DNA of 64,000 nt from Heterobilharzia americana. Lineage: Eukaryota > Platyhelminthes > Trematoda > Strigeidida > Schistosomatidae. The stretch is taken from NCBI GenBank assembly GCA_944470555.2, contig OX104127.1, positions 152,907,776 through 152,971,775 of the forward strand. The letters run 5' to 3'. Shown in pieces: positions 35,701-49,174 of the stretch; the first letter of the stretch is position 1; each line of letters begins with the position of its first letter. Both the position numbers and the translations under genes were made by a program. The notes beneath the pieces were generated by a model. That model was given only the letters and a program-made list of their open reading frames with translations, was not told where the DNA came from and searched no databases.

Positions 35701-38700
35701 TAACATTTGTCATCCTGAAACTTCCGCAGCTATTTACTTAAGAGTATCTTTTATTCTCAAATAAATAAGGCTGCATTTTAAGCTGTTATTTTCCCCTCAA
35801 TGTTTTTAGTTCCGGATAGGGAAAAGTACTTGGAAGCTTAAATACACCAATCCAAACAACATTAATGGTAAATAAATATTTATTTTGAAGTACTTTTCAT
35901 CAGGAACAGCTGTTTCGTCCTAGTATGTGACTTCTCAGAAGTACGCAGCCACGATCTGTCCCAAGATCTATATCAGTAGTATATAGCGCAAAGTCAGGAA
36001 AAACAAGAAGTGATAAGGATCGTCTGGTGAAGATTTGAAAGTGAAGAAGACACATTATTGATTAGATATATAGACGGCAAGAAAGCTTTACACTGGGATG
36101 CTGAAGAAGAGATTATTTCCGGATGTGACGTTATTGGAAAGTTTAGTATTTTAATTAGTAGCGATTGTAACTGTCCAATAGCCAATCTCGGTTTCTGCTA
36201 TGGACTTCTGCAAAGACTGATAAACATGAAAATTTCCTAACATCGTGTCTGTGACATATCTAGTTTGTTTTTGTTGTATTACCCTTATTGTGATACATTT
36301 GTTTTTGAGAAGAGTGCAATTAAAAATGTGTTTGACTTAGGAAAATGAAAAACAATTGGTTGACGACAAAGTTGAAACGAAAATCATTCATATAAGGATT
36401 CAAACCAATAGGTTTTTACGATAAAGTCTTGTCACATTTCAGCTTTTCACTTCAAATCCAATCATCAACCATGAATCCGATAGATTCACCAAGTGAAGGA
36501 CAGTAAAGAATTCATAGTGCACCTCCTCTGAATTACTAAGATTTTAAAAACTGTCTGAAGTCCACCATTTTAAATGATAAACGTTGCTGGGGAACTTTTT
36601 GAAAACTTTTAATTTGTTTAATTATTTCTTTGACCATAAATGGCAGCGTGGGAATAAGTCCTCCTACTAAACAGGTGCTTGCAGACAAAAACTGATCAAC
36701 CTCGCCTGATTACTAAATTTCTGTCAATCGACTTAGCTCTCCCGATTCCAAATATGTTTTGTTAATCAAATGAAAGAATATTGATGAAAATGTTTTATTC
36801 ATTAAAAGAATGAAATAGTTACCATTTAGGCTTACCACAGTAAAGAAACGCTCATCAGAAATCAGCACTATCACATATCTAGTCTCATTTTTCCATCAGT
36901 ATGTTGCTGAACTTAACTTTTCACTATTTAACTCTTTCAGTCAGTGAACACATACCATTTACATACATTTCCCAGTCTGTTTTATACTAATTTCAACATC
37001 ATTGCAAACCATAACATGATACCACAAATGTTTGACTGTAGATGTCCTTAAAGTATTTTCTATTTCTAGTGAAACCGATGCGAAATGTGTTTGTCTAACG
37101 TTTAGGCAGTAACGCATCTATTTACTCTATATTATAATGATATCGAGAATAAATCATCTGTTCTGCATACATTTCATGTTGATGTCATTTTATTCAACTA
37201 ATTTCCCAACTTTTTCTGGGAATTTATTTATTGATTTCAGGTTGGTGTTCATCATTGTGCTATACCATGAACTAACTGAAGTAGAAAATATAGGGCACTG
37301 GATTCTGACCCAGTGGGTCAATAGTAACGTGCTGACCGCGGAACATGAAGGTTCTGGGTCCGATCCCTGGCGGGATCATGGATGTGCACTACTGAGGAGT
37401 TCCTGACTGGGACAAGATAGCTGTTTAGTGCTCCCAGTTTTCCTATGTCCCTCCAGTTGATGTCAGTCCGTGGGCCATTTTAACCTGAAATCAATTTTAG
37501 CATTAGTTTAGGTGCTGTTTCGGTAAAAATTACGATACACCTAGTTCCATCAAAAATTTTCTAATTCAGTTTTATATATCATAGTAATTCTTTAAAGTTT
37601 CTTAAATTACTTTTACATGCATAATAACTTGGTGTACATGGGTTAGAGTAAAATATGAAGACAACGGTATAATTTTCTTTTTGTCGCTGCGAATTTCGTG
37701 TCTTGGTTGCAGTGTTCAATCATAAATTCTGTTCTGCTGATAGTTTATTCCAGTGAACAAAAGTGAGTACGTTGATAGAGTGAACTCGGCACCGATTGAC
37801 CAAACTATATGTCAAAAATTTTTTGAAGCCACATACTTAAACACGAAGGCTGAGAGACATTTAATAAGCATTCTTAAAGATCAACCACTGCCTACTACAC
37901 ACTTTTGCCTATAGGATGTTAAACACCACGGTTATAAGACCTACCTTCAGTTCACAAACCGAAAATTTCTCTTCGTCCAATTCTCCATATCTTATCATTC
38001 GCGAAGTGGTTAATCGGTGCTGTATGAAGAATAGTGCAAAAGATGCATTCAACTTCAATTCCAAATTAGAGAAGGTGAATATGAATGGGAAAAATGTGAT
38101 ATCTTTAGATATTTCTTCTTCATTCACCAAATTATCACTTATTGAAACAATGGAACTGGTTCGTCAGCGAATATCGGAAACACAGAATAATGTCGAAACT
38201 ACACAGCTTAGTCTCAAGCAATTACTCCTACGATATAACTTGACTTACATTTTCTGTTCAATAAATACACATTATAGACATACTGTTTGAGTTCACTTTG
38301 AGGCTTACATGAGGTGATTTTTTCACTCTAAACCAGGAAATGGATCATGGAAAGATGCCATCGATAATCTGGATATATGCAAACGTTGTGTTGATCAAAA
38401 CGTTGATGAGAATGAACTGTTGGGAAAATTTATTGACATCCATCCTTCTGTTTTTTTTGCACTTGTGAAGAACACAAAGTATGTCACATTTTCAGTTGTT
38501 CTATTGATTAGCAGAGATGATGGGTTGCTAAACAGAAGGGTTTACAGAGCGATCATTCTATGATTTAGTACATACATTTCCTTTACGTTGCACCTATCTG
38601 GTATAAAAAAAACCTGGCGAAATTTCTTGCAAGTAGAGTCAAAAGAATCTGACCGGATAATTTGAAACAAAAGGAGCTAAATTACATTCATAATGTACTG

Positions 38701-39603
38701 GGAGAAATGGATTACACCTATAGTTTCATTAAAAAAGATGCAAAAGGAATAAAAAATCAGTGCAACTGGATGCTCAGAAGGAATTATAATTCATGAAACT
38801 ACAGTTTAATGGAAATGCACTTAGTGAGCTTCTATTTCGAAGGTTGTTTAAAGCAATCGGGATTACCTTCTATGCTACTAATTTTCGATTGTTATCTTCT
38901 AGTCGACCGATCATTTTGTTTGGCCAAGAGATAAGCTGCCTAGTTTTATCACCTTTATGTGTGTTTACCAAATTAGCTTTTCCTATGAAGGAAGCTATAT
39001 TGGGTGTACCACTAGGCAGCTTAACGGACATGTTGCATAGAACCTGACCCGTGGTTAGCATAGGAACAATTGAATTCAATATGAAGTTCACTTCTGTCGC
39101 ATTCGACTAGTAGCAGTCATGTATTAAATAAGACCAAAGCCTCCAGCATAATCTATCATATCTCACAAAATCTTTTAAGTGAAGTTCTGATTTACATGTT
39201 ACATAAAGCTGACAATATGGAAATTAAAGAAAAAAGCCTAGTTTTCCTATCCCGAAAACGTTTGTACAACCTTTATCTTGACGTTAGTCAGAAAAAACTT
39301 CATAAACGATTTCAAAGATAGAATTGAGTTTTTCAACTCCTTTTCCTTTCTTTACTTCATATTTGTTTAGACTTTTATTATTAACACACTTCCTTCTCTA
39401 TGCAATTTTTATTTTTCTGATGTTTAGTTGTTTAAGTGTCTTCGGTACCGTGCTGTTCTCATAATTCTTATCATCATTAGGATAAATACTGAAATTATTA
39501 TCATGATCATTATGTGGATAGCTACTATTAGCACAATTTATCATCCTATAACCACAGCCTAAAAAATTCACCATCATTGTTTTGACGTTTTATATATATG
39601 AGA

Positions 39604-39653
<50 letters not shown>

Positions 39654-42600
39654 AGTAACGACTGATAAGAGCTAATTGAGAACAATATTGTCCACTTAAA
39701 TGCCTCATTCTAATTATAACTTATAATCAGTATACTGCTTTTGTTTATTGACAAGGTAACGATAATATCTAAGGAAATATCATATGAGCGTGGCTTTAGT
39801 TCCTTTAGCTGAGTTAAATTAATGTGATCTTGATCTAAAATTAATGAAGTTTCCTTCTGACGATGCTAGGGGATGTGAATTTTGATCAGCGTAGGTTAAT
39901 TTAAACCACTTATATGGTTTTACACTTTTCTTGTATTTTTTCACTAACAGGGAGATCTTGCTGCATGCGTTCAAGAAATGGTGAAGTCACACAAAGTCTA
40001 TGCAGAGGAGGAGAAACAGGCCCAAGATACTCGATTAAAAACACTTGCTGCTAGAGAAAAGTATGGGTAAAACTTACACCATTTTCTGCCCTTGCTAATT
40101 AGCAAAATAATAATTTGTCAAGACTTTGAATGAAATCATATAAAACAGCCTAAAAGTATACTTAAGTATGTAAATAATGTACTTTTACAGTCTTAAGTGA
40201 AAAAGAAAATCCACGGCTTCGTAGAGATATTCATTCTAGGAGCCATTATGCAGACAGAGACCGTTTAGTTGGGATCAGTAAAATGGATACTCGAAAATTA
40301 CAATTATTGGGAAAGAAAAACTGATACATATTGCAAAACCGTCGTCACCATGGGTCAGTAACTTAGCAGATATCTCTGTACTGTTAAATGGTATGGGTTC
40401 TGGGTTCAAGTTTCATTGCAAAAAAACTGACTGCTGGGTAGCCAGCGCACACATGTAATGATTCCGAAATAGAACATAATGGGTGATCTGGATCCTACTC
40501 TTAGCTGCCATCAAAAATAGAATATCAAAGGATCCTAGCAATCATGCTGAGTGTTTAATGACATCATTTTGAACATTTAAAAGTATCACAACAAAGTTTA
40601 AATAATTCTGTTGAGAAATGGCATGACATCAATAATATGGTACTTACTACTGTTGCAATGTAAACTTCCAGTGTTATTTTCATTCAAAAGTTTTCCTTAT
40701 TGTGAGTTGAAATTCCAATTTAATTGAAATTCTTCATTGAACCATATTACTCACTATCCTGTTAAATACTAGTATACTAAATTGACCTTTCTTGATAGAA
40801 GTAAATACTTATTTCTGATCCAGTGTGAGATTTTTTATGGTAGTATAGTTAACCTGTAATTGATGAGCGTTTTTTGGTGAGGAATAAAATTTGATACGCT
40901 TTCCGTTCGTTGTATGAAAGACAAAATCAACACAATCAGCAGATATTTTTGTTATGATACTTGTAATTTCCTGTTGCTATAGAAGGCCGAATTGCTGACA
41001 AGTCGCAAACAGGATGAATCACGCATCCTGGATTTCTCTGCTGGTCACTAAGATTAGTGTAACATCATGAATAATCGGCGGTATCGAGGCATCCGCGTAG
41101 GAGCCCATCTGCCAATAGAGGTTGAGCGATTTGGCCTTGTAAAGCAACGGGAAATCATGAGTTTCATAACAGCAGCAACAACAACTGATACCCGCTGCTC
41201 AAGAAGTGGCTATCGTGCCCCAGTGGCTTAGTGGATAACTGTCTGGCATTTGAAACGAAGGTTAATGGGTTTGAGCTTCATTGTGAACAACATATCTCAT
41301 GGGGTGCATGCACATCTAGCTGACGAGTCCTAAACAGGACTAGTTAACAAAACCAGTATACCAGTAAAAACTGTATTACAAAGGTGGTTTATGTTTATGC
41401 ATTCTAATCTTATGCGAAATTTCTTGTAATGATGTGATAAAACTACTTACCTGAACCCTATCTTTTGATGTCCAGTAGTAACAACTATCATTCAGCTAAT
41501 GATGTATCTTGTATTCTCCTAAATAAATCAAAAGTGAAGTGTTCTTATTCATGGGAAACACAATCGGAAGGAGCTCAAACAGTCTTAAAAGAATATTTCT
41601 TATCAAGCAATTTCAACGTGAACTGATAGCTCTACTCTGGTTTATTCGAAAATACCAATGGTAGATAGTGACCAGCAGTAGAATCCAAGATGCACGTTTC
41701 TTCCTACTTTAGACTTTTCAGTTGGATGTATCTACCTTCCACTGAGCGATGTTGTCTCCACTGAGACTCGAAAGTGGAACCGATCGGTCCAAACACTAGA
41801 GCGTTATACACTAGGCTACCGAGTCACGATAGCAACTTGTGCAACGGGTTTAGTTTATATGATTTTGCTTGTATTATTCTGTCGTTAGTTGGACCAAATT
41901 GATCGGTCCTAGCCACTAACTAGCCATTATCCATCATTAATTTCAAAATGAAAATAAAGGCGGTATCGAGGCATTCGCACAGAAGCTCATATGCCAATGG
42001 AGACCAATCAATTCGGTAGAATCATCGACGGGATAGATAATATAAGCAACATGATACTAATTCGAAAATAATCTTTTTTTGGACAAGTAACTGCCGTTTC
42101 TAAAATCTTTTATTCAAGATTGATATAATCTTGTTTATCTTTTTTCCTCTTAAGGATTCAACGTCGATCTACTGATATATTTCATTCAATGGCACAGTTG
42201 CACAAAAATTATGATAAGGTAACTTTGATGATCCTATCTTTGTTTTGACTAACTTAATATGGTCTTGAAAAGTGGACTGTTCACCTTGAAAAGTTTATTT
42301 AGTACAAATCATAAGACGCATTTGTTAGAAAATCTGAAGTGAGCTAATACAAAGTAGTTTGTTTGCAGGGCTATATTTCACACTTGTTATGTATAGCTTT
42401 GATCATGCATAATGCCGAGGTAGTCAATATCAAAGTTTGCGTACTGTGAGTCTGAACCTTTAATTTACTTATTAACTGTTTAACTTTTAGATCATTTATT
42501 CGTAATGTCACTCTAAGACGGTTATGCTCACTTTATTTTCTTTGCTAATATTATCATTCTAATAACGATTAATTGGTTTCAATAAAGCATGCTTTTATCA

Positions 42601-45600
42601 TATGGTCTTAAATTAAGTGATTACATTCATTCAGTTGCCAATTTAATTGTTCCAAATTGAAGCACTACCCATTGTATCATTAAGTCATTCAGTTTAACTG
42701 TAATAATAAACTGCTTACCAAGTAGCTGATTAGAATTGAAAACTGTTGAAGAATCCCTTTTAGGAAACAGCAATTCATAGTTGTGGCACAATACGTTTTT
42801 GAAGTAGTCGAGATGAGATTTGAAAGTACTATGTTAACAGCATTATGAGTTCATTCTTTTTAAATATGTCAGTTAAAGCCTTTTAAACACAAATATGTAC
42901 GCACTTTTCATGTCATAAATTAAAATTTATCATTCAGTCGATGGAATTTCATGTGCAGAAAACATGTTTCACTAAATCTTCCTCATGAATTTTCCAGCTT
43001 GAATAATTTTCTTAAAAATATGCATCAGTTTAAAAAATATCTACAACAGCGTCATAAACCCAGTATTAATAAGAGAATTTAATTTGTGCAAGAGAATATG
43101 CTGAACAGAATGTAGTCAACTGCTCAAAATGTCTATATTTACATCATTTCATTGGAATATTAAGTGGAATACAGCCAGTGTTTATGTGAATTTTCTTATT
43201 CTTATTTATTACCTGTGTTGAAATATTAAACAGAAGCTAAAAGACCGATGAGTACTCTTAGTTTTTTTAAAACCGGTTGTTAACTTCACTTTTTTCAATT
43301 AAAAAAGTTGTTGTTTTAGAGATTTATACCTGAAAAAACAGAGTTACACTTACATTATGTTTACCTGTAGTGAAATAAGACATAAAGCTACCTTTGTAGG
43401 TATATGGGAAGTAAAGAGAAGTAGAACATAGAAGGCTGCATTCACTTATCTTTAATGTAAAGTTAGTTGATGTAGCACATTTAAAGAAATATCTGTTTCT
43501 TGCTGCTTAGATCTATTTCATATTACAATGCTTTTGAAAAGTTTTCTTTTCTTTTATCTCCTATGAGAACTTGTTGTATGCATTTAATACCATTTCTTAT
43601 GTAATCACAAAATCTTTCATTACTATGCCCCTAATATGATAAACGATGCAATTCACCGTCTATATGTTTCAGTTCATTTTTAATTTAGCTCATTAACTTT
43701 TATTTTTCTTTCAGCTTGTAGGTAAATGCCAAGCTTTTGATGCACGATCGGCTACTGCCAAAAATGAGTATTTATTTCAACTGACTGCAATCAATGCGCA
43801 CCTGAAACACTACTTCAGTGAAGACATGCCAGTATTAGCAAAGGTAAATATCTTGTTAATATGACTGTCTATTCAAGTTTCATTGGATGATACTGATATT
43901 TACGATATTTGGTCTAGTTCAGGTGTTAGAAACTGTACCTATCGGAACAATATTTTTCACCCTATCAATGATAGAATGATGACTGACTATAACGATCCAC
44001 AATAGGTTAAAGTTGATATTTAAGATAAGATAAACTTCACTCAAGTTTTGTACAAAAGTCCGTTTGTCTCTGTGTCCTTGCTGCTCATGTCCTATTTTTA
44101 TCATACACTATTAGATCTAATGTTAACCGGACAAATAAACAGTATTACGAACTAGGTTTATTTTTATTCTCAATTTAACTGTTTACAAATGTATGACAAG
44201 TATTGCTGAAACCTAAAATCTTGCAGTAAAGTCACAACTGCCAGTAGTAGTTCAGATGTTACTCACGTACACCATTAGAACATGACCGCGAGCGAGACTA
44301 ATATGGTTTCTAGATAAATAAAGTCAATAGTCGTTCAAAGTATGTTCAGAGTTTAGGGACTGCAAATCTAGGAAAAATAGATTTTTTCAAATCTTGCTTA
44401 AGGATTCATCGCTAAATTTTATCTTTTCTATCTAAGAGCATATCCATATTTACCAGCCTTTAACACTAGTTGCACTCATGCACTTTCACACGATATTCAA
44501 CTGTGTCCATCTTGAACACTGACCAAAGTAGTTAAACAACCGTAATTGTGTGAAAGCTAAAATGCCTCTGTCTGTGGTGGTTCGATCTGTTAGCTTTGTC
44601 AGGGATCATTACTGTTTAGCTTTAATTAACTATAGTACTCTAATTCTTCTGCATGCAACTGTTTCAGCCGATGACTTTCCAAGGAAAAGTTTCTTATCTG
44701 AAGATGTTCTCGCTGTATTAGAACACACCGGAAAACAACAGCCCCATAGGTTAAGATGCAAATGAAATACAATGTCTTGCACATTTTGATGGAAAATATC
44801 TCTGAGCTTTGAGTTTTGATCTTGAACGCGTCATCACAAAACTAGGTAACTTTTTATCAGCATTCTTGTGGTATTGAAATCAATTATTCCTTTAGGCTGG
44901 TGTGCTATATATAACTTTGTTGAATGGGCAAAAACTGTTTAAAAAGACACCATATTAAGTATAGTGCATTTGAGGCGTATACCTCCCAGTCTGTGTGCCT
45001 TTGTTTTCATATCAAACAGAAATCCTACTTTATTTTGGGTATATATGTATTGTGCATTTCAAGGGGTAATTTAGCCCGCAGAAATATGTTTAACTTGTAT
45101 TACAGCTTTTTTAAATGTTAGCCATCTTAATGACATTAGTGTATTTAAGTTAGTACCTGTGTCAGGCAGCTTAAGATTAGTTTTTTTAAGTGTTTCATTC
45201 TATTAAATGCTGCCAAAATCAGACTAACTTTCTCCACTTACCCAATGCTTCGATTATGTGCAACGGATAAGCTACCTCCCTTGGCCACCTCGATGTATGT
45301 TTATCAATTCACCTGCTCCTGTAGGGTAAGGTATATCGACCGTTCTCTTTCCAAGCGCATTTCTGAGCACATGCCAGCCTGGTTCTACAATGAGGAAAGG
45401 AGAACAGTTCACAGCTCTATTCTAGAACATCTGACCGATTATGACCACCCAGTAAGTGCAGGAAACAGCTTTAGGGTCATCTATAGGGTTCACATAAACC
45501 TTACGAGAAATGTGCCCCGAAAACTCCCCCAAACTGCGGAAGCCATGCCAATTAATATTTTGAAGCCCAAACTCTGCATTCAAAATAAATTTGTCCAGTC

Positions 45601-45884
45601 ACTCGAGTTGCAATGGACATACCTATAAGAATATTTCCACGTTCAAAAACCTCTTCATTCAGATCCTCTCTCACATTATATTCCTACACTCCAATAATTC
45701 TGATTTGTCTTTGCATTCACCATGTTACATCATTTAACTTGGTAACCAAATATTAGTCCAATCTTGGTAAGTCTTCTTCTCATTACTATTTCAAACATTA
45801 CTCAATTTCTCTTGTAACCTGATTTTAATCATAGGTGAACTGCGTCCAAAAATACTTCATGAAACATTTTTCTGTTACAATGTG

Positions 45885-45925
<41 letters not shown>

Positions 45926-48900
45926 ATTGTACAGCATGAGAATATCGCTGAAAAGAGTAAATCTTCGCTAAACGTCTTTTGTTCTATGACTTGATGGGGA
46001 TTTTTAAATTATTAAATGATATTAATTAGGTTTATTTTTAGGTGTTTTGGTGATTAATTAAAAGCTGATATCGTTATTTCATAGTATCAAATTTCGCTTG
46101 TAATATATTTCTTAATTTTCATTTAGACTCTAGATGGTGAATTATATGAAAAGTTAAGTGAAGCTTTTACAACTCTTTGTGAAAATGAGATTGAGTTTTG
46201 TACAATTACACAAAAGCGGTTTGATATTCTTTTCAACGAAGCATCACATGTAGGTATTACGTTTTTAATCAATTGTGTCTTGTATTTTCGATTTCGCTAT
46301 GGTGTTAAAAAGACTGTAGTGCTGTACGAATTCTGTTAACTAAAAAAACCTTTGGTTTAGCCATCTTTTTAGGTGTCTAGATATTGTATCCTGTATTATT
46401 TGATATAGTTAGTGGGAATTTATGCGGTTACGATTCTCGAATAATAAGATTTAACGGTAGGTTAATTCTGAGATGTTGATCAAACTAATATATTCGCGAC
46501 TCAAACTTATACTGTACAGTGCTGTCACTTCAGACTTAGTGATAGTAGACTCTTTTATGTGGTCGACATTACTGAAAGCCGAATCTGTATATATCGGTTA
46601 CTATTTTGTGTAGTCCTTCACACAAAATCGTCAGTGATCACACTAACCTTGGGATAGCGTGTTTTTGGTGCTGAATTCATTTTGATCAGCGTAATTTCTG
46701 TTCGAAAAAGCAACACTGTTTTACTAGTTATCGCATACAAATACAAAACCTAAGTTCAGATCTTTTTAAGTGATCACCATCGACCATCCATTCCTACAGT
46801 TTTAAACACTGACTATGAATAAAGTCCTTTTACAATTTATGAAGACTGGGTTAATAATTTTCACTAGGTCAATCAATAAAAAATTTAGATAACTACGGTG
46901 GAATCAGGAATTAACTGCATTTTAGAGTGGGACTACAAGGTCTGATAAGAAAAAGGATTGGTAAATTTATCTAAGAAAATTGCTACGATAATCGTTTTTC
47001 CATTTAATCCGGTCGTGAGCATATTTTAAAAGTCTCGTCCATTATCAAGGTTGAAGTCTACTTACATTTTAGCTAGTGATATCTACAGAATAGTAATGTT
47101 GAGTAACTAATCAACCACCGGATGTTAGTCAACAGTTTGCTTCACCTTCGCAGTAGTAAAGTTCTTCTAACGGAAAAACTTAGTTTAATCATTATTTTAT
47201 GTAAATCGATATAGTATCACATTGTTTATCATTGGACAACTAGAAGTGATTAACCTGAATGGGTTGAATAAAAGGATGAACAACACTTTAGAACAAAGTG
47301 TGGTTTTACTTCAGAGTAAATGAAGTTCATAGTTGGTATTGCGTTTAATAACGAATTAACACGAAATCTATCTACTCAAAACCATGTATCTGTTTACTAT
47401 ATAATGGCACTTCAGAGTACCGTCAGGAAAATAACTTGAAAATATGTAGACTAAGTTCATAAATGTAATTTCTATACCTATCTCCAAAGCAAATATAGAT
47501 ATTTTTTGATACTTCATCCCATTGATGGGTCACTGAAGAGTAATCCGTTTACTCAAATCAGGTGCTTGAGAAATACATAGTCCGTGGTGAGAAACCTCAC
47601 CATAGTTTTCTGTGAAAGTCTGAAATATTCAAACCACATAACGTGTTCTGCCTTCTAGCGTCAAGACTGTGAGCATGAAAGCTGTACCGAATATACTACT
47701 GGTTGTCACAAGTATTTATAGACTACTCACACCATCCGTTTGCAAATCGGATGGCTTGAACTACTTGGCTCTCTGGGCTGAATCGTTTCGGGGAACACCG
47801 CTTATGAGTTTGGTCTTAAATGAGAGAAACAGCTGTTCGGTGCTTAGATCATCTTCTTGCTAACCAGCAATGGTAATCGGTGCTAATTAGTCGGAAATGC
47901 AAACTCGTTAATGGTCCAAAAATATGATAACTTACTTGCGCATGACTCTGATATTTAGCTTTATTTTCTCAGTGGAAAATTAAATAGCAATTTAAACTCT
48001 TTCGTAAGAAAAAATTCACTTTTTATCGATTTTCGCTGTCAAAATGAATTTTATAGTTGTCTGGTTAGTACGATTTATTTTAGTAGTGATTATCTATTCG
48101 TGCTTTGCATTCACCTAATATAACTTCCAAAAGGTTTTGATATGTTTCTCATCTGTAATCAGCTATTTTTATTTTCATTATCAACATAATCACTTCTGAA
48201 GCAATTTATATCTGTTTACGTTAAGATTAATCGAACCAATGCCTGGGAAGATTTTTTGAAGTCATCACCACTTTTTGATAAACCTATCCAATACCACTTT
48301 GAACCGATAAAAGGAGATGAAGTAAGTCGAAGTTGAAATTATTATTTCTCAATTTTTTCTACTAATCAACTAATTAAAATAGCTGAATTGTTGACAAATG
48401 ATTGTATTTTGAAGCTATTCTGGCAATCATCTATGAGAATTAGTTTTCTGTAGTTTTGTTTTAGTTTGACATACAGTTGTAACTATATTTCAATTATTAC
48501 AAAAATACTAATAATATCTTTGAAGACTGCTGTTATTTTGGTTCATTATGTGGTCACGGTGAGTAGAACGAATTTATTTGTATACTGTTTAGTTGAATGT
48601 CTCTGATGCGCATGAAGTGAAAAAGTAAACAAACAGAGTGAAACATGACACATTTGAGTTGCATGTATGCCAAAATAATTGAGAATCTGGAATTCATATT
48701 CATGTACTGAATGAACAGGCAGTTATTTGTATTTTAAGCACAGTGACCACCAAAGTTCTCTGGTTATATTAGTCAGTTTGTCATTACTGACTGCTTACAC
48801 TTAGCACCATATACTAATCTCAGCTTGTTTTTCAGTTAATATAAGGACGTCATTCCTGAGAGTCATTATCATCAATTTATTTCGATGACTTCAGTTTTGT

Positions 48901-49136
48901 GATCATTATAAGTGTTGCCAGATAGACGCCTAGTTGTGGCGATAATGCTGATTAAAGTTATTCACCTTAATCTTTATTACGTCTTAGTCGAGGTTATCAT
49001 CGCTGCTGCTTCATTTTAACGCTGAATATTATGTTAATAATGTCATCGAAACTTGGCACGTTTCTTAGAAAGGCAATTTGGCACTAAAATTCTTCTTGAA
49101 TGTAGGCAATTTTCCCCTTGAAATGTCTCAGTAGAC

Positions 49137-49174
<38 letters not shown>

